A stretch of 64,000 nucleotides of DNA from Paenirhizobium selenitireducens ATCC BAA-1503 (GTDB taxonomy: Bacteria; Pseudomonadota; Alphaproteobacteria; Rhizobiales; Rhizobiaceae). Below are positions 25,913 through 35,308 of the stretch, piece after piece. The notes beneath the pieces are model-generated. The model did not search any database. It was not told the origin of the DNA and was given only the letters and a program-made list of their open reading frames with translations. A program made the translations under genes and the position numbers. The stretch is taken from the NCBI RefSeq assembly GCF_000518785.1, contig NZ_JAEG01000008.1:248001-312000 (forward strand), written 5' to 3'. Each line of letters starts with the position of its first letter. Within the stretch, counting starts at the first letter, position 1.

Positions 25913-26806
25913 GTGCTTCAACTGCGCCACATAGAAGCCTGCCATGCTGTCTTCCAGACAGGCGCAATCACCCGTGCGGCAGGCCTTCTGGGCATCAGCC
26001 AGCCCGCCGTCAGCAAGCTGATCAAGCATGCAGAACAGCAACTCGGGTTCCGGCTTTTCGAGCGCATCAAGGGCCGCCTGGTCCCCACCCGCGAAGCCGA
26101 GATGATGGCGCCGGAAATAGCCAAGGTTTTCGACCAACTGGGGCATTTGCGCCGGCTCGGACAGAATCTTGCGCCCCATGGGCAGGGCCGGATCCGGGTC
26201 GGCTGCATTCCAAGCCTTGGCATGAGCGTCGTGCCGGACGCCATACAGCGCTTTCAGAAGGCGCATCCCGAGATTTCCTACGAAGTTAGCACCCAGCATA
26301 CGGCGCAGCTCATCCAGAGCTTAATGGCGCAGGATCTCGACATTGCCGTCACTTTCGATCCCGAGCCGCATATGGGTATCCGGGCGGAAAAGCTCGGGCA
26401 CTCCAATCTGCTGTATGTCGGACCTGCGCGTGATCGAAGTGCGCAGAGGAAGGAGATTCGGCTCCCCGAGATCGATCCGCAACAATTGATCGGTCTGATG
26501 GAAAGCGATCCCGTCGGCCGGCTGCTTGACCGGGAGATGCGTTCGGTTGGCATGGTCGCGACGCCGGCAATCCGGGTGCAGACCCATTCCATCGCTTGCA
26601 AACTTGCTGAAAAAGGGTGTGGCGCGACGATTGTCGATGCCTACACCGCTTCCTCGTTCAAGGACCGCGCGGTCGAGATACTGCGGGTGAAACCGGACAT
26701 AGGACTAAACACAGTCGCGCTTCACAGTGACCTCAGGGTGCTGTCACGCCATAGTGCGGCGTTCATTCGCTACCTGAAACAGGCCTGTAGCGCCTATTCG
26801 GATTGA
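25913..26806 (+). CDS. LysR-family regulator of D-amino acid dehydrogenase
   Basis: A 297-residue LysR regulator with a GTG start. The HTH spans about residues 2-60 (QLRHIEACHAVFQTGAITRA, LGISQPAVSKLIKHAE), followed by an effector domain starting RIRVGCIPSLGMSVVP. The sequence resembles the amino-acid/opine catabolism LysR group (NocR/OccR-like); this rests on general likeness. It is divergent from the dehydrogenase gene and is probably its activator, with a D-amino acid as candidate inducer. Its last 13 bases overlap the convergent LysR gene. Confidence 0.9.
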   Translation: MLQLRHIEACHAVFQTGAITRAAGLLGISQPAVSKLIKHAEQQLGFRLFERIKGRLVPTREAEMMAPEIAKVFDQLGHLRRLGQNLAPHGQGRIRVGCIPSLGMSVVPDAIQRFQKAHPEISYEVSTQHTAQLIQSLMAQDLDIAVTFDPEPHMGIRAEKLGHSNLLYVGPARDRSAQRKEIRLPEIDPQQLIGLMESDPVGRLLDREMRSVGMVATPAIRVQTHSIACKLAEKGCGATIVDAYTASSFKDRAVEILRVKPDIGLNTVALHSDLRVLSRHSAAFIRYLKQACSAYSD

Positions 26807-27720
26807 GCATTTCTCCCCTTTCCTTTCGGTGCCGCTGGTGTCTTGAGAAGTGTCAGCAGCGAGAGGACGGCGCTTCGCAAGGGTTCCTTGCGGCGGTGGA
26901 ACACGATCAGCGGAACGGTCGGGACGTTCCCAAGCGGTTTCCAGACCAGGGCGGGGCTCGTCAGCCGACCGGCAGTCAGCGCATCGATGACGCCCACCCC
27001 GCCGCAGGCCTCCACCAAATGGCAGACGGTCGAGCAGAACGGCGCTTCGCAGGACAGGTTGTATTTCAGCCCCTTGGCCCGAAAGGCCTGCTGGATGACC
27101 GCGCCCATGGGCGACCATGCCGGATCATAGGAAACCAGCGGTTCGGCGGCGATATCCGTGATGCTCAGGCGATCCTTCGAAGCGAGCGGATGATCCCGAC
27201 GCATCACGGCGCCGAGCGCCACCTCCATCAGCGTTTCCGCGTGAAAGTCCGCCTTGGCCGGTACCGCCATCTGCAGGCCGATATCCGCCCGCCCACTTCT
27301 CACATCCGTTTCAGGCTCTGTCACCCACAGGCGGAGATGTTTCCGCCAGTTGTCATAACCGGCGGTCGCCAGCCGTTCGGCAAGGAAGCCCTCGACGATT
27401 GCCGGCGTGGCGGAGATCGTCACCGGCGTGGCGGAGATCGTCACCGGCGCGCGGGCAGCGCTCGCCAGCCCCTCGATCCGGGAGCGGATTTCCGCCTGGG
27501 TGGTGAAGATCGGCGCGGCCTGCGCGAACAGGGCGTGCGCCTCGGCGGTCGGCTCCAGCCGGTTGCCGACGCGCTGGAAAAGGGTGAGCCGCAGCCGGGC
27601 CTCGATGCGCTTGATCTGGGCGCTGACGCCTGGCTGCGAAATTCCAAGGACCGCTGCCGTTTCGATCGTGGTTCCGACCCGCATCAGCGTACCAAAGAGC
27701 TCAAGTTCCCGGAGGTTCAT
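26794..27720 (-). CDS. LysR-family regulator of peptide module 1
   Basis: A 308-residue LysR regulator. Its HTH (MNLRELELFGTLMRVGT, LGISQPGVSAQIKRIE) and effector domain are complete. A 21-bp tandem duplication near the domain boundary makes the peptide PVTISAT occur twice (about residues 91-105); it adds seven residues in frame. It is divergent from the serine hydrolase gene that opens peptide-import module 1 and likely controls it. Inducer unknown. Confidence 0.9.
   Translation of the reverse strand: MNLRELELFGTLMRVGTTIETAAVLGISQPGVSAQIKRIEARLRLTLFQRVGNRLEPTAEAHALFAQAAPIFTTQAEIRSRIEGLASAARAPVTISATPVTISATPAIVEGFLAERLATAGYDNWRKHLRLWVTEPETDVRSGRADIGLQMAVPAKADFHAETLMEVALGAVMRRDHPLASKDRLSITDIAAEPLVSYDPAWSPMGAVIQQAFRAKGLKYNLSCEAPFCSTVCHLVEACGGVGVIDALTAGRLTSPALVWKPLGNVPTVPLIVFHRRKEPLRSAVLSLLTLLKTPAAPKGKGRNAQSE
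27403..27444. repeat. 21-bp tandem duplication inside LysR gene
   Basis: Two perfect copies of CGGCGTGGCGGAGATCGTCA plus one C lie head to tail. On the coding strand they add seven residues (PVTISAT twice) to the start of the LysR effector domain. The perfect identity suggests a recent event, or an assembly artefact. Confidence 0.95.
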
Positions 27721-27858
27721 AGGGATCCTTTCCTTAAGAAGACTATCAGCTTAGTAATAGAAGATGCAGTTTTAATTATTTTACACAATCTCCGATGCGG
27801 GGCTAGCTTTGTCCACGGACGCCCATGGCGAAATGAGAAGACAGACAAGGAAATGCGC

Positions 27859-28785
27859 ATGTTTTTCAACCAGACCCCGGAATGGAAGCAGCGCGGCGAC
27901 AGGCTCGTTGCGAAGCTGCTGGAGCAGCTTTCCTCCCGGGGATTGCGCGAGGAACGGCTGGGCCTCGTGATCGTCACGCCGGAGAACAGCCGTCCCGTCG
28001 GTTATTCCTGGCGCGGAGATTGGGTCTGCTACCCTTGCAGCCTTGTGAAGGCGTTCCATCTGGTTCATGCGCTGGATCTGCTGGATCAGGGTGTCCTCAC
28101 CCCGCATGAAGATCTCGACCGCGCCATGCGCGACATGATCCTGTGGTCTTCGAACACCGCCACCAACTACGTTATCGACCTTATTACCGGTACGACCGGC
28201 GACACGCTGTTGTCCGAGATCGAATTCGCTGAATGGCGCAAGCGCAGGGAGCAGCTGAACCGCTACTTCCTGAACCTCGGATGGAGCGAATTTGCCGGCT
28301 GCAACATCACGCAGAAGCTGATGGACGACACGCGTTACGGACGCGAGGCGCAATATGCGGGGCGCGACCGGTCCTATCTCAATGCGCTCACGCCGCTTTC
28401 GGCCGCGCGCCTGATGTGGGAACTGTTCGAAGGTGAGCTGCCGCTCTCCGATGCCTCGCGCGCGCGCGCGCAAAAGGGGCTGCGCCGGGATCTGGCAGGC
28501 CCCGAAGCCGGTAATTCCGGCTATCAGGTGATAGAGTTTCTCGGCGGTGGCCTGCCGACCCACCTGCCCTACTGGAGCAAGGCCGGCCACAACACCTGGA
28601 CGGGCGATCCCCACGCCTCCTATTTCAAGCACGACATGATCCGCTACCAGCCCGAAGACGGACCGGCGGTGATCGCGGTCGTGATGACGCAGGGCAAGGA
28701 ACTGAGCGTCGATCATCCGCAGGCCTTCCACGATATCGGCCGCATTCTGGCCGAACATCTGGCTGAGGCGGAGGTCGCCGCATGA
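27859..28785 (+). CDS. serine hydrolase, class A beta-lactamase-like (module 1)
   Basis: A 308-residue protein of the penicillin-binding/class A beta-lactamase fold. The nucleophile motif is S61-L-V-K64 (CYPCSLVKAFHL), the second motif is SSN in ILWSSNTATN and the third KAG in WSKAGHN. No signal peptide is evident, so a cytoplasmic location is likely, unlike secreted beta-lactamases. ATG 27859 was chosen because AAGGAA lies six bases upstream; 27853 is an alternative. It overlaps the Pip gene by four bases and opens peptide-import module 1. It is a paralogue of 36425-37342. The likely role is hydrolysis of an imported D-residue or cyclic amide, which is inferred. Confidence 0.85.
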   Translation: MFFNQTPEWKQRGDRLVAKLLEQLSSRGLREERLGLVIVTPENSRPVGYSWRGDWVCYPCSLVKAFHLVHALDLLDQGVLTPHEDLDRAMRDMILWSSNTATNYVIDLITGTTGDTLLSEIEFAEWRKRREQLNRYFLNLGWSEFAGCNITQKLMDDTRYGREAQYAGRDRSYLNALTPLSAARLMWELFEGELPLSDASRARAQKGLRRDLAGPEAGNSGYQVIEFLGGGLPTHLPYWSKAGHNTWTGDPHASYFKHDMIRYQPEDGPAVIAVVMTQGKELSVDHPQAFHDIGRILAEHLAEAEVAA

Positions 28786-29750
28786 GAGAAACCGGCGATA
28801 CGGCGCGACGCAGCCTGTACCCCGTCATCGAACCCTATGACACGGGCTTTCTTCAGGTCAGTCCGCTGCACCGTATCCACTACGAACAATGCGGCAACCC
28901 GAAAGGAAAGCCGGCACTCGTGCTGCATGGTGGCCCGGGAGGGGCGATTTCGCCGTTCCTGCGGCAGGGACACGATCCCGAACGCTATCGCATCATTCTC
29001 TTCGATCAGCGCGGCTGCGGAAAATCCACCCCCTATGCGGAACTGACCGATAACACCACCTGGGATCTCGTGGCCGACATCGAGACGCTGAGACAGCATC
29101 TCGGCATCGATCGTTGGCAGGTCGTCGGGGGCTCATGGGGCTCGACGCTGGCGCTTGCCTACGCCGTCACCCATCGTCTGCGCGTGACGGAACTGATCGT
29201 GCGGGGCATCTTCGCCGTGCGCGCTGCGGAAGTGCGCTGGTTCTATCAATCCGGCGCGAGCTTTCTCTATCCCGATGCCTTCGACAGATATCTGGCGCCC
29301 ATTCCCAAAGCCGAGCGCGACGACCTGCTTGGCGCCTATTACCGCCGGCTGACGGGTGGCGATGCGGCAGGTCAATTGGAGGCCGCCAAGGCCTGGAGTG
29401 CCTGGGAGGGGGCAGCGCTGAGCCTGATACCGGACCCGGAACGCGAGGCATCCTTCGCCGAGGAGGAAACCGCCGTCGCGCTTGCCCGGCTCGAATGCCA
29501 CTATTTCATGAATGGCGGCTTCTTCGCCCATGACGGATGGCTACTCGATCAGGCGGCCGCGCTCGCAGGCCTGCCGGGCGAGATCATCCAGGGCCGCTAT
29601 GATTTGGTGACGCCGATGCAGACGGCCCATGACCTGGCGAAACGCTGGCCGGACGCGACTTTCACCATCGTTCCCGATGCCGGCCATTCCGGCGTGGAGC
29701 CCGGCATCGCCGATGCCACGGTTCGCGCAACCGACCGCTTCGCCTCATGA
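28782..29750 (+). CDS. pip: proline iminopeptidase
   Basis: A 322-residue alpha/beta hydrolase of peptidase family S33, which removes N-terminal proline from peptides in the cytoplasm. Family blocks are strong: VLHGGPGGAISP (oxyanion), LFDQRGCGKSTP, the nucleophile GGSWGSTLALAYA, the Asp in QGRYDLVTPM and the His in DAGHSG. The length is normal. It is coupled to the upstream serine hydrolase by an ATGA overlap and followed by an Opp-type importer, so it probably processes the imported peptides. Exact specificity within S33 is not certain. Confidence 0.93.
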   Translation: MRETGDTARRSLYPVIEPYDTGFLQVSPLHRIHYEQCGNPKGKPALVLHGGPGGAISPFLRQGHDPERYRIILFDQRGCGKSTPYAELTDNTTWDLVADIETLRQHLGIDRWQVVGGSWGSTLALAYAVTHRLRVTELIVRGIFAVRAAEVRWFYQSGASFLYPDAFDRYLAPIPKAERDDLLGAYYRRLTGGDAAGQLEAAKAWSAWEGAALSLIPDPEREASFAEEETAVALARLECHYFMNGGFFAHDGWLLDQAAALAGLPGEIIQGRYDLVTPMQTAHDLAKRWPDATFTIVPDAGHSGVEPGIADATVRATDRFAS

Positions 29751-29909
29751 ACACACGTCGCTGGAAAACCGAAGCGACGACCCGCCCTTGCGGTTACCGC
29801 GGCTCTTCCGGGCCGCTGGACCGCCAGTCGAGCGCTGGCCTTGCCGGCGCTGCCTCCCCTGCCGATCCGGAAGGATCAGCCAAATATCACTAACAAAGAG
29901 GGATCCTGC

Positions 29910-31508
29910 ATGACATCACATCACAAATTCTCGTTGCGATCGCTGCTTCTCGGTTCGGCGCTGGCCCTGCTGCCGGTGGCCTTCGCGCCGGCGGCTCTCG
30001 CCGAAACCGCTCTGGACCGCGGCAATGTCGACGACCCGGAATCCATGGACCCGCACCGCACTTCGACGATGGCCGAAGGCAATCTCATGCGGGATCTGTT
30101 TCTCGGACTGGCCGCCCATGACGCCGCCGCCCGCACCATTCCGGGTGCTGCGGAAAGCTGGGACGTTTCCGAAGACGGCAAGACCTACACCTTCCACCTG
30201 CGCGCCGACGGCCGGTGGTCCGATGGCAGCCCGGTGACCGCCGAGGACTTCGTCTATTCCTGGCGCCGCGTGGTCACACCTGAAACGGCGGCCGAATACG
30301 CCTACATGCTGGCCCCGGTGGTCAACGCGGAGGACATTACCGCCGGCAAGAAGAAGCCCGAGGAACTCGGCATCGTCGCCAAGGACAAGCTCACTCTGGT
30401 CGTGACGCTGAATGCGGCTACCCCCTATTTCCTCGACATGCTGAGCCACCAGTCAACCTATCCGGTCAAGCGCGAGAATGTCGAAGCCTTCGGCACCGAT
30501 TTCACCAAGCCCGGCAATCTCGTTTCGAACGGCGCCTACAAGCTCGCAGGCTTCGTGCCGAACGACCACATCACGCTTGAGAAGAACCCGGAGTTCTACG
30601 ACGCTGCCAATGTCGCCATCGACAAGGTGAACTACTATCCGACGGCGGACAATGCAGCGGCCGTGAAGCGTTTCGAAGCAGGCGAACTCGACGTCAACCG
30701 CGACTTCCCCACCGAGCAGACGGCTGACCTGAAGGCGAAGTTTGGTGACGAAGTGCGCGTCGGGCCGATCCTCGGCACCTATTACTATGGTTTCAAGACC
30801 GACAAGGCTCCGTGGGACAATCCGCGCCTGCGTCAGGCGATCTCGATGCTGATCGACCGCGACTTCCTCGCCAAGAAGGTCTGGCAGGATACCATGCTGC
30901 CCGCCTACTCCTTTGTGCCGCCGGGCATCGAGGGTTACGCAGCTCGCGCGCCGGAATATGCCGAAAAGGCCCAGATCGACCGTGAAGACGAGGCAGAGAA
31001 GATCCTGACCGAACTGGGCTATGGCCCGTCCTCGCCGCTGAAGATGGAAATCCGCTTCAACACCTCGGACAACAACTCGAACACCGCGGTTGCCATTCAG
31101 GAAATGCTGCGTCCGTTCGGGATCGAGGTCTCGCTGGTCAATGCCGACACCAAGTCGCATTACGGCCTGCTCGAAGCCAAGGGTGATTACGACGTGGCGC
31201 GCGCCGCGTGGTATGCGGACTATGTCGACCCGGAAAACTTCCTGGCGCTTTGCAAGACCGGCACCGGCAACAACTACACGCAGTATTCCAATGCCGAATA
31301 TGACGGCCTGCTCTCCAAGGCCGCTGCTGCCGAACCTGCCGAACGCCTGAAGCTCTTGTCGGATGCCGAGGAAATCGGCGTCGCGCGCGATCTCTGCGTC
31401 ATGCCGCTGATGTATTACAGCTACCACAACCTCGTTTCGGCGAAGGTCGGCGGCTGGCAGGAAAACGTGATGGATATCCATCCCTCGCGCTTCCTGACGC
31501 TGAAATAG
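29910..31508 (+). CDS. oligopeptide ABC transporter substrate-binding protein
   Basis: A 532-residue periplasmic binding protein of the OppA/DppA family (SBP_bac_5). It has a Sec signal (LLLGSALALLPVAFAPAALAE, cleavage near 31). The start at 29910 follows GAGGGATCC. Family blocks include AESWDVSEDGKTYTFHLR, WSDGSPVTAEDFVYSW and NTSDNNSNTAVA. It is closest in style to OppA/MppA. It follows Pip by 159 bases and starts the transporter of module 1. MppA-type members bind murein tripeptide, so a cell-wall peptide is possible; the ligand is not shown by sequence. Confidence 0.93.
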   Translation: MTSHHKFSLRSLLLGSALALLPVAFAPAALAETALDRGNVDDPESMDPHRTSTMAEGNLMRDLFLGLAAHDAAARTIPGAAESWDVSEDGKTYTFHLRADGRWSDGSPVTAEDFVYSWRRVVTPETAAEYAYMLAPVVNAEDITAGKKKPEELGIVAKDKLTLVVTLNAATPYFLDMLSHQSTYPVKRENVEAFGTDFTKPGNLVSNGAYKLAGFVPNDHITLEKNPEFYDAANVAIDKVNYYPTADNAAAVKRFEAGELDVNRDFPTEQTADLKAKFGDEVRVGPILGTYYYGFKTDKAPWDNPRLRQAISMLIDRDFLAKKVWQDTMLPAYSFVPPGIEGYAARAPEYAEKAQIDREDEAEKILTELGYGPSSPLKMEIRFNTSDNNSNTAVAIQEMLRPFGIEVSLVNADTKSHYGLLEAKGDYDVARAAWYADYVDPENFLALCKTGTGNNYTQYSNAEYDGLLSKAAAAEPAERLKLLSDAEEIGVARDLCVMPLMYYSYHNLVSAKVGGWQENVMDIHPSRFLTLK

Positions 31509-31521
31509 CAAGAACGAAAGG

Positions 31522-31551
31522 GCTTGCCTCCGTCTGTCGGCGGGGGCAAGC
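31522..31551 (+). terminator. hairpin after binding-protein gene
   Basis: Arms GCTTGCC and GGCAAGC with further inner pairing (CCG/CGG), without a T tract. Such intercistronic hairpins often stabilise binding-protein mRNA over the permease genes downstream. Confidence 0.45.
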
Positions 31552-31619
31552 ATCCCGGCCTGTCGTCGCGGCCATCGCGGCGCTGACGACGTCCGCCTGT
31601 CTCCTCATGTGAGCCCACA

Positions 31620-32543
31620 ATGATCCGTTATGTCCTGCGGCGGTTGCTGACCGCCATCCCGACGATCTTCGTGATCATCACGCTGTCGTTCTTCATGATG
31701 CGCATCGCTCCGGGCGGGCCGTTCAATCAGGAACGAGGCCTCGATCCGGTGATCCGCGCCAATCTGGAACGCGCCTATCACCTCGATCTGCCGCTATGGC
31801 ACCAGTATCTCATCTATCTCGGCAATCTCGCGCGTGGGGATCTCGGGCCGAGTTTCACCATGCCGGAATTCACCGTCGCCGAATTGTTCATGGCGGGGCT
31901 GCCGGTTTCCGTGCAGCTTGGCGGCCTGGCGCTCATCCTTGCGCTCATCCTTGGCGGCGCGCTTGGCATTGTCGCGGCGTTGCGGCAGAACAGTGCTCCC
32001 GATGTTGCGGTGATTGCACTTGCGACCGCCGGAAGCACGATCCCGACTTTCGTTATCGCGCCGCTCTTCCAGCTTTTCTTCGCGCTCACGCTCAAATGGT
32101 TGCCGGTCGGCGGCTGGGGCGATGGTGCGCTTGTCAACAAGATCGGGCCTGTGGTGACGTTGATGCTGCCGCAGCTTGCCATCGTCGCACGGCTGATGCG
32201 GGGGGCGATGATCGAGTCCCTTCACGCCCATCATATCCGCACCGCCCGCGCGATGGGTCTTTCGGATTATTCCATCGTGCTTCGCCATGCCCTGCGCTCG
32301 GCATTGCTGCCGGTCGTTTCCTATGCCGGACCGGCTGCTGCGGCTTTGCTGACGGGGTCCGTGGTGGTCGAGACCATCTTCTCCATCCCCGGTATTGGTC
32401 GCTACTTCGTCGATGCAGCACTCAACCGCGACTACACCGTCGTCATGGGCGGGGTCGTCATCGTTGCGGTCTTCACCATCCTCTTCAACCTCATCGTCGA
32501 CATCCTCTATGCGGTGATCGATCCGAGGGTTCGCTATGAATGA
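31620..32543 (+). CDS. peptide ABC transporter permease (OppB/DppB type)
   Basis: A 307-residue inner-membrane permease. The N-terminus (MIRYVLRRLLTAIPTIFVII) is typical of OppB/DppB, and the EAA loop reads HHIRTARAMGLSDYSIVLRHALR. The family C-terminus is DILYAVIDPRVRYE. Six membrane segments are expected. It overlaps the next permease by eight bases. It is the first channel subunit of module 1. Confidence 0.93.
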   Translation: MIRYVLRRLLTAIPTIFVIITLSFFMMRIAPGGPFNQERGLDPVIRANLERAYHLDLPLWHQYLIYLGNLARGDLGPSFTMPEFTVAELFMAGLPVSVQLGGLALILALILGGALGIVAALRQNSAPDVAVIALATAGSTIPTFVIAPLFQLFFALTLKWLPVGGWGDGALVNKIGPVVTLMLPQLAIVARLMRGAMIESLHAHHIRTARAMGLSDYSIVLRHALRSALLPVVSYAGPAAAALLTGSVVVETIFSIPGIGRYFVDAALNRDYTVVMGGVVIVAVFTILFNLIVDILYAVIDPRVRYE

Positions 32544-33660
32544 GAATACCGCTTTGACAGCCAAGAGCCCTGCGGTCGTCGGCCGTTCGCTATGGGGTTA
32601 CGCCCGCTCGCGCTTCGCGCGCAATCGCGCGGCCATGGCAAGCGCCGTCTACCTGTTGCTGATGGCGGTCGTTTGCGTCTTCGGGCCCATGCTGCTGCCG
32701 AACAGCTACGAGACGATCTACCAGAACTATACCCGGGTGCCGCCAAGCCTTGCCTCTTATCCCACGGCCGGCATGCTCGGCCCGGCCATCGAGGAAGCCG
32801 TCGCCCGCGCTCGATTGAACCTCGATGGATGGGAGGAGAAGGGCGGGCGGATCGAGATAAGCCTCTCCTCCAAGGGCGAAATCGATCCGCGGGTGAGCCG
32901 CTATATCGACCGCTCGGACCTGCTCGATGATGCCCAGGTGAAGGCAAGTGCGCCCGGCTCCATGACGATCTCGGCCGCGCTGGAAAGGCGCTACTTCTTC
33001 TTCGGGACCGACAGCACCGGCCGCGATCTTCTGGCGCGCACCCTGATGGCGGGACGCGTGTCGCTTTCCATCGGGCTGCTCGCAGGCCTGATCGCGGTGT
33101 TGATCGGTGTCTTCTATGGCTCCGCCGCCGGATTTATCGGCGGGAGAACCGACCAGGTGATGATGCGCATTGTCGACGTCCTCTATTCGCTGCCCTTCAT
33201 CTTCTTCGTCATCATGCTGGTCGTCTTCTTTGGGCGAAACGTCCTGCTGATGTTCGTGGCCGTCGGAGCGGTGCTGTGGCTGGATATGGCGCGCATCGTG
33301 CGCGGCCAGACACTTTCCCTGCGCCGTCAGGAGTTCGTGGAGGCAGCCGAAGCGCTGGGTGTTTCCCGCGCCCGTATCCTGCTGCACCATATCGTGCCCA
33401 ATCTGCTCGGGCCTGTGGTGATCTATATGACCCTGCTCGTGCCGCAGGTCATCATTCTCGAGAGCTTCCTCTCCTATCTGGGCTTCGGCGTGCAGGAGCC
33501 GATGTCGAGCTGGGGCGTGCTGATCGCGCAGGGAGCCCGTTCGATGCCATCGGCGAACTGGTTGCTGATCTTCCCGTCGGCCTTCCTCATCACCACGCTC
33601 TTTGCGCTGAACTTCATCGGCGACGGTTTGCGCGATGCTCTCGATCCCAAGGACCACTGA
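32536..33660 (+). CDS. peptide ABC transporter permease (OppC/DppC type) with long periplasmic insert
   Basis: A 374-residue permease partner, longer than the usual 280-310. After TM1 (about 30-55) comes roughly 100 residues of hydrophilic sequence (about 60-155, including EEAVARARLNLDGWEEKGGR). This precedes the conserved block FFGTDSTGRDLLARTLMAGRVS. The EAA loop is VEAAEALGVSRARILLHHIVPN and the end is GDGLRDALDPKDH. The insert is predicted periplasmic and may contact the binding protein. Neighbours overlap or nearly touch on both sides. Confidence 0.92.
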   Translation: MNENTALTAKSPAVVGRSLWGYARSRFARNRAAMASAVYLLLMAVVCVFGPMLLPNSYETIYQNYTRVPPSLASYPTAGMLGPAIEEAVARARLNLDGWEEKGGRIEISLSSKGEIDPRVSRYIDRSDLLDDAQVKASAPGSMTISAALERRYFFFGTDSTGRDLLARTLMAGRVSLSIGLLAGLIAVLIGVFYGSAAGFIGGRTDQVMMRIVDVLYSLPFIFFVIMLVVFFGRNVLLMFVAVGAVLWLDMARIVRGQTLSLRRQEFVEAAEALGVSRARILLHHIVPNLLGPVVIYMTLLVPQVIILESFLSYLGFGVQEPMSSWGVLIAQGARSMPSANWLLIFPSAFLITTLFALNFIGDGLRDALDPKDH

Positions 33661-33661
33661 C

Positions 33662-35278
33662 ATGACGCCGGACGCCAATGACAAGCCCATCCTTCTCGCG
33701 GTCGAGGATCTGCGGGTCGGGTTCCAGACCGAGGAAGGCCCGGTGGAAGCGGTGCATGGCATTAGCTTCCATGTCTGTCCCGGCGAGACCATCGCCATCG
33801 TCGGCGAGAGCGGATCAGGCAAGAGCCAGTCGATGATGGCTGCTATGGGCCTGCTGCCGAAAAATGGACGCGCGACGGGTCGCATCCTGTTTCACGGCGA
33901 AAACCTTGTCGGCATGAACAAGGCGGTATTGAACCGCATTCGCGGTGACCGGATCGGCATGGTCTTCCAGGAGCCGATGACCTCGCTCGATCCGCTCTAC
34001 ACGATCGGAAGCCAGCTCATCGAGCCGATCATGCGCCATCAGCGTATCGGCAGGAAGGCTGCCAAGGCCCAGGCGCTGGAGATGCTTCGCCTTGTGCGTA
34101 TCCCGGACCCGGAGAGACGGATGGACGCCTATCCGAACGAGATGTCCGGCGGGCAGCGTCAGCGCGTGATGATTGCCATGGCGCTTGCCAACAATCCGGA
34201 ACTCCTGATCGCCGACGAGCCGACGACGGCTCTGGACGTGACCATCCAGGCGGAGATCCTCGACCTGATCGCCGACCTGCAGGCACGGCTCGGCATGGGG
34301 GTGATCTTCATCTCGCATGACCTCGGCGTGGTGCGGCGCATCGCGCAACGGGTCTACGTGATGTGCCGGGGCGATGTCGTCGAGTCCGGACCGACGGCGG
34401 AGGTGTTCGACAATCCGCAGCATGACTATACACGTGCGCTGATAGCGGCCGGTCCTTCGGGATTGAAACTGCCTCCTGCCCCGGATGCGCCCGAGGTCAT
34501 GTCCGCCTCAAATCTGGATGTGTTCTATGGACGCGGAGCCTATCGACGGCAGGCAGTCGCCGACGCGGGGCTGACCCTGCATCAGGGAGAAACCATCGGC
34601 ATCGTCGGCGAGAGCGGCTCGGGCAAGTCGACGCTGGCAAGGGCTTTGCTCAGGCTGTTGCCCTCGTCCGGCCGGATACGCTTCGACGATATGGATATCT
34701 CGGGCTATGACCGAGCGGAAATGCGTCCGCTGCGCCGACAATTGCAGGTGGTCTTTCAGGATCCCTTCGGATCGCTCAGTCCGCGCATGACGGTCGGACA
34801 GATCGTCACCGAGGGGCTTACCGTTCACGAACCCGGCCTCAGCCCCCGGGAGCAGGATATGCGCGCCATTCAGGCATTGGAGGAAGTTCACCTCGACCCG
34901 GCGATGCGCAACCGCTATCCGCACGAGTTTTCCGGAGGGCAGCGCCAGCGCATCGCCATCGCCCGGGCCATCATCCTCAAGCCGCGCGTCCTGCTGCTCG
35001 ACGAGCCGACCTCGGCGCTCGATCGCCAGGTGCAGAAGCAGATCGTCAATCTTCTGAGGAATCTGCAGGCGGCGCATGCGCTCTCCTACCTGTTCATCAG
35101 CCACGATCTTGCTGTCGTCCGTGCGATGGCGGACAGGATAATGGTCATGAAGAACGGCCGGATCGTGGAGGCGGGGCCTACCCTTTCCCTTCTGGAAAAT
35201 CCGCAGGAAGAATACACGAAAAGCCTGATCGCCGCGGCATTCCCGGTAACCGAAGCATCGGCGCCCGCAGGCATCTGA
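33662..35278 (+). CDS. peptide ABC transporter ATPase, two fused domains (OppD-OppF)
   Basis: A 538-residue protein with two complete ATPase domains. Domain 1 (about 10-265) has Walker A GESGSGKS, signature MSGGQRQRV and Walker [13 protein letters not shown]. Domain 2 (about 285-530) has [18 protein letters not shown] and [11 protein letters not shown]. It thus supplies both ATPases of the importer in one chain, like YejF-type proteins. The ATG at 33662, one base after the permease stop, is preferred to 33635 because it gives tight coupling. It is the last gene of module 1. Confidence 0.95.
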   Translation: MTPDANDKPILLAVEDLRVGFQTEEGPVEAVHGISFHVCPGETIAIVGESGSGKSQSMMAAMGLLPKNGRATGRILFHGENLVGMNKAVLNRIRGDRIGMVFQEPMTSLDPLYTIGSQLIEPIMRHQRIGRKAAKAQALEMLRLVRIPDPERRMDAYPNEMSGGQRQRVMIAMALANNPELLIADEPTTALDVTIQAEILDLIADLQARLGMGVIFISHDLGVVRRIAQRVYVMCRGDVVESGPTAEVFDNPQHDYTRALIAAGPSGLKLPPAPDAPEVMSASNLDVFYGRGAYRRQAVADAGLTLHQGETIGIVGESGSGKSTLARALLRLLPSSGRIRFDDMDISGYDRAEMRPLRRQLQVVFQDPFGSLSPRMTVGQIVTEGLTVHEPGLSPREQDMRAIQALEEVHLDPAMRNRYPHEFSGGQRQRIAIARAIILKPRVLLLDEPTSALDRQVQKQIVNLLRNLQAAHALSYLFISHDLAVVRAMADRIMVMKNGRIVEAGPTLSLLENPQEEYTKSLIAAAFPVTEASAPAGI

Positions 35279-35284
35279 CGTAGC

Positions 35285-35308
35285 ACCCGCCACTTATCGG
35301 CGGCGGGT
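35285..35308. terminator. hairpin between convergent module-1 ATPase and LysR genes
   Basis: Arms ACCCGCC and GGCGGGT lie between the ATPase stop and, partly overlapping, the LysR 3' end. It may end both transcripts; no long T tract is seen. Confidence 0.45.

Noticed and set aside
26803..27852. N-terminal extension of the module-1 serine hydrolase (open frame of 660 residues)
   Set aside because: The upstream part runs opposite to a complete LysR gene and is its shadow; the SXXK protein starts at 27859.
27859..28785. Antibiotic-resistance beta-lactamase
   Set aside because: It has SXXK, SSN and KAG, but lacks an export signal and a KTG box and is embedded in a peptide catabolism operon.
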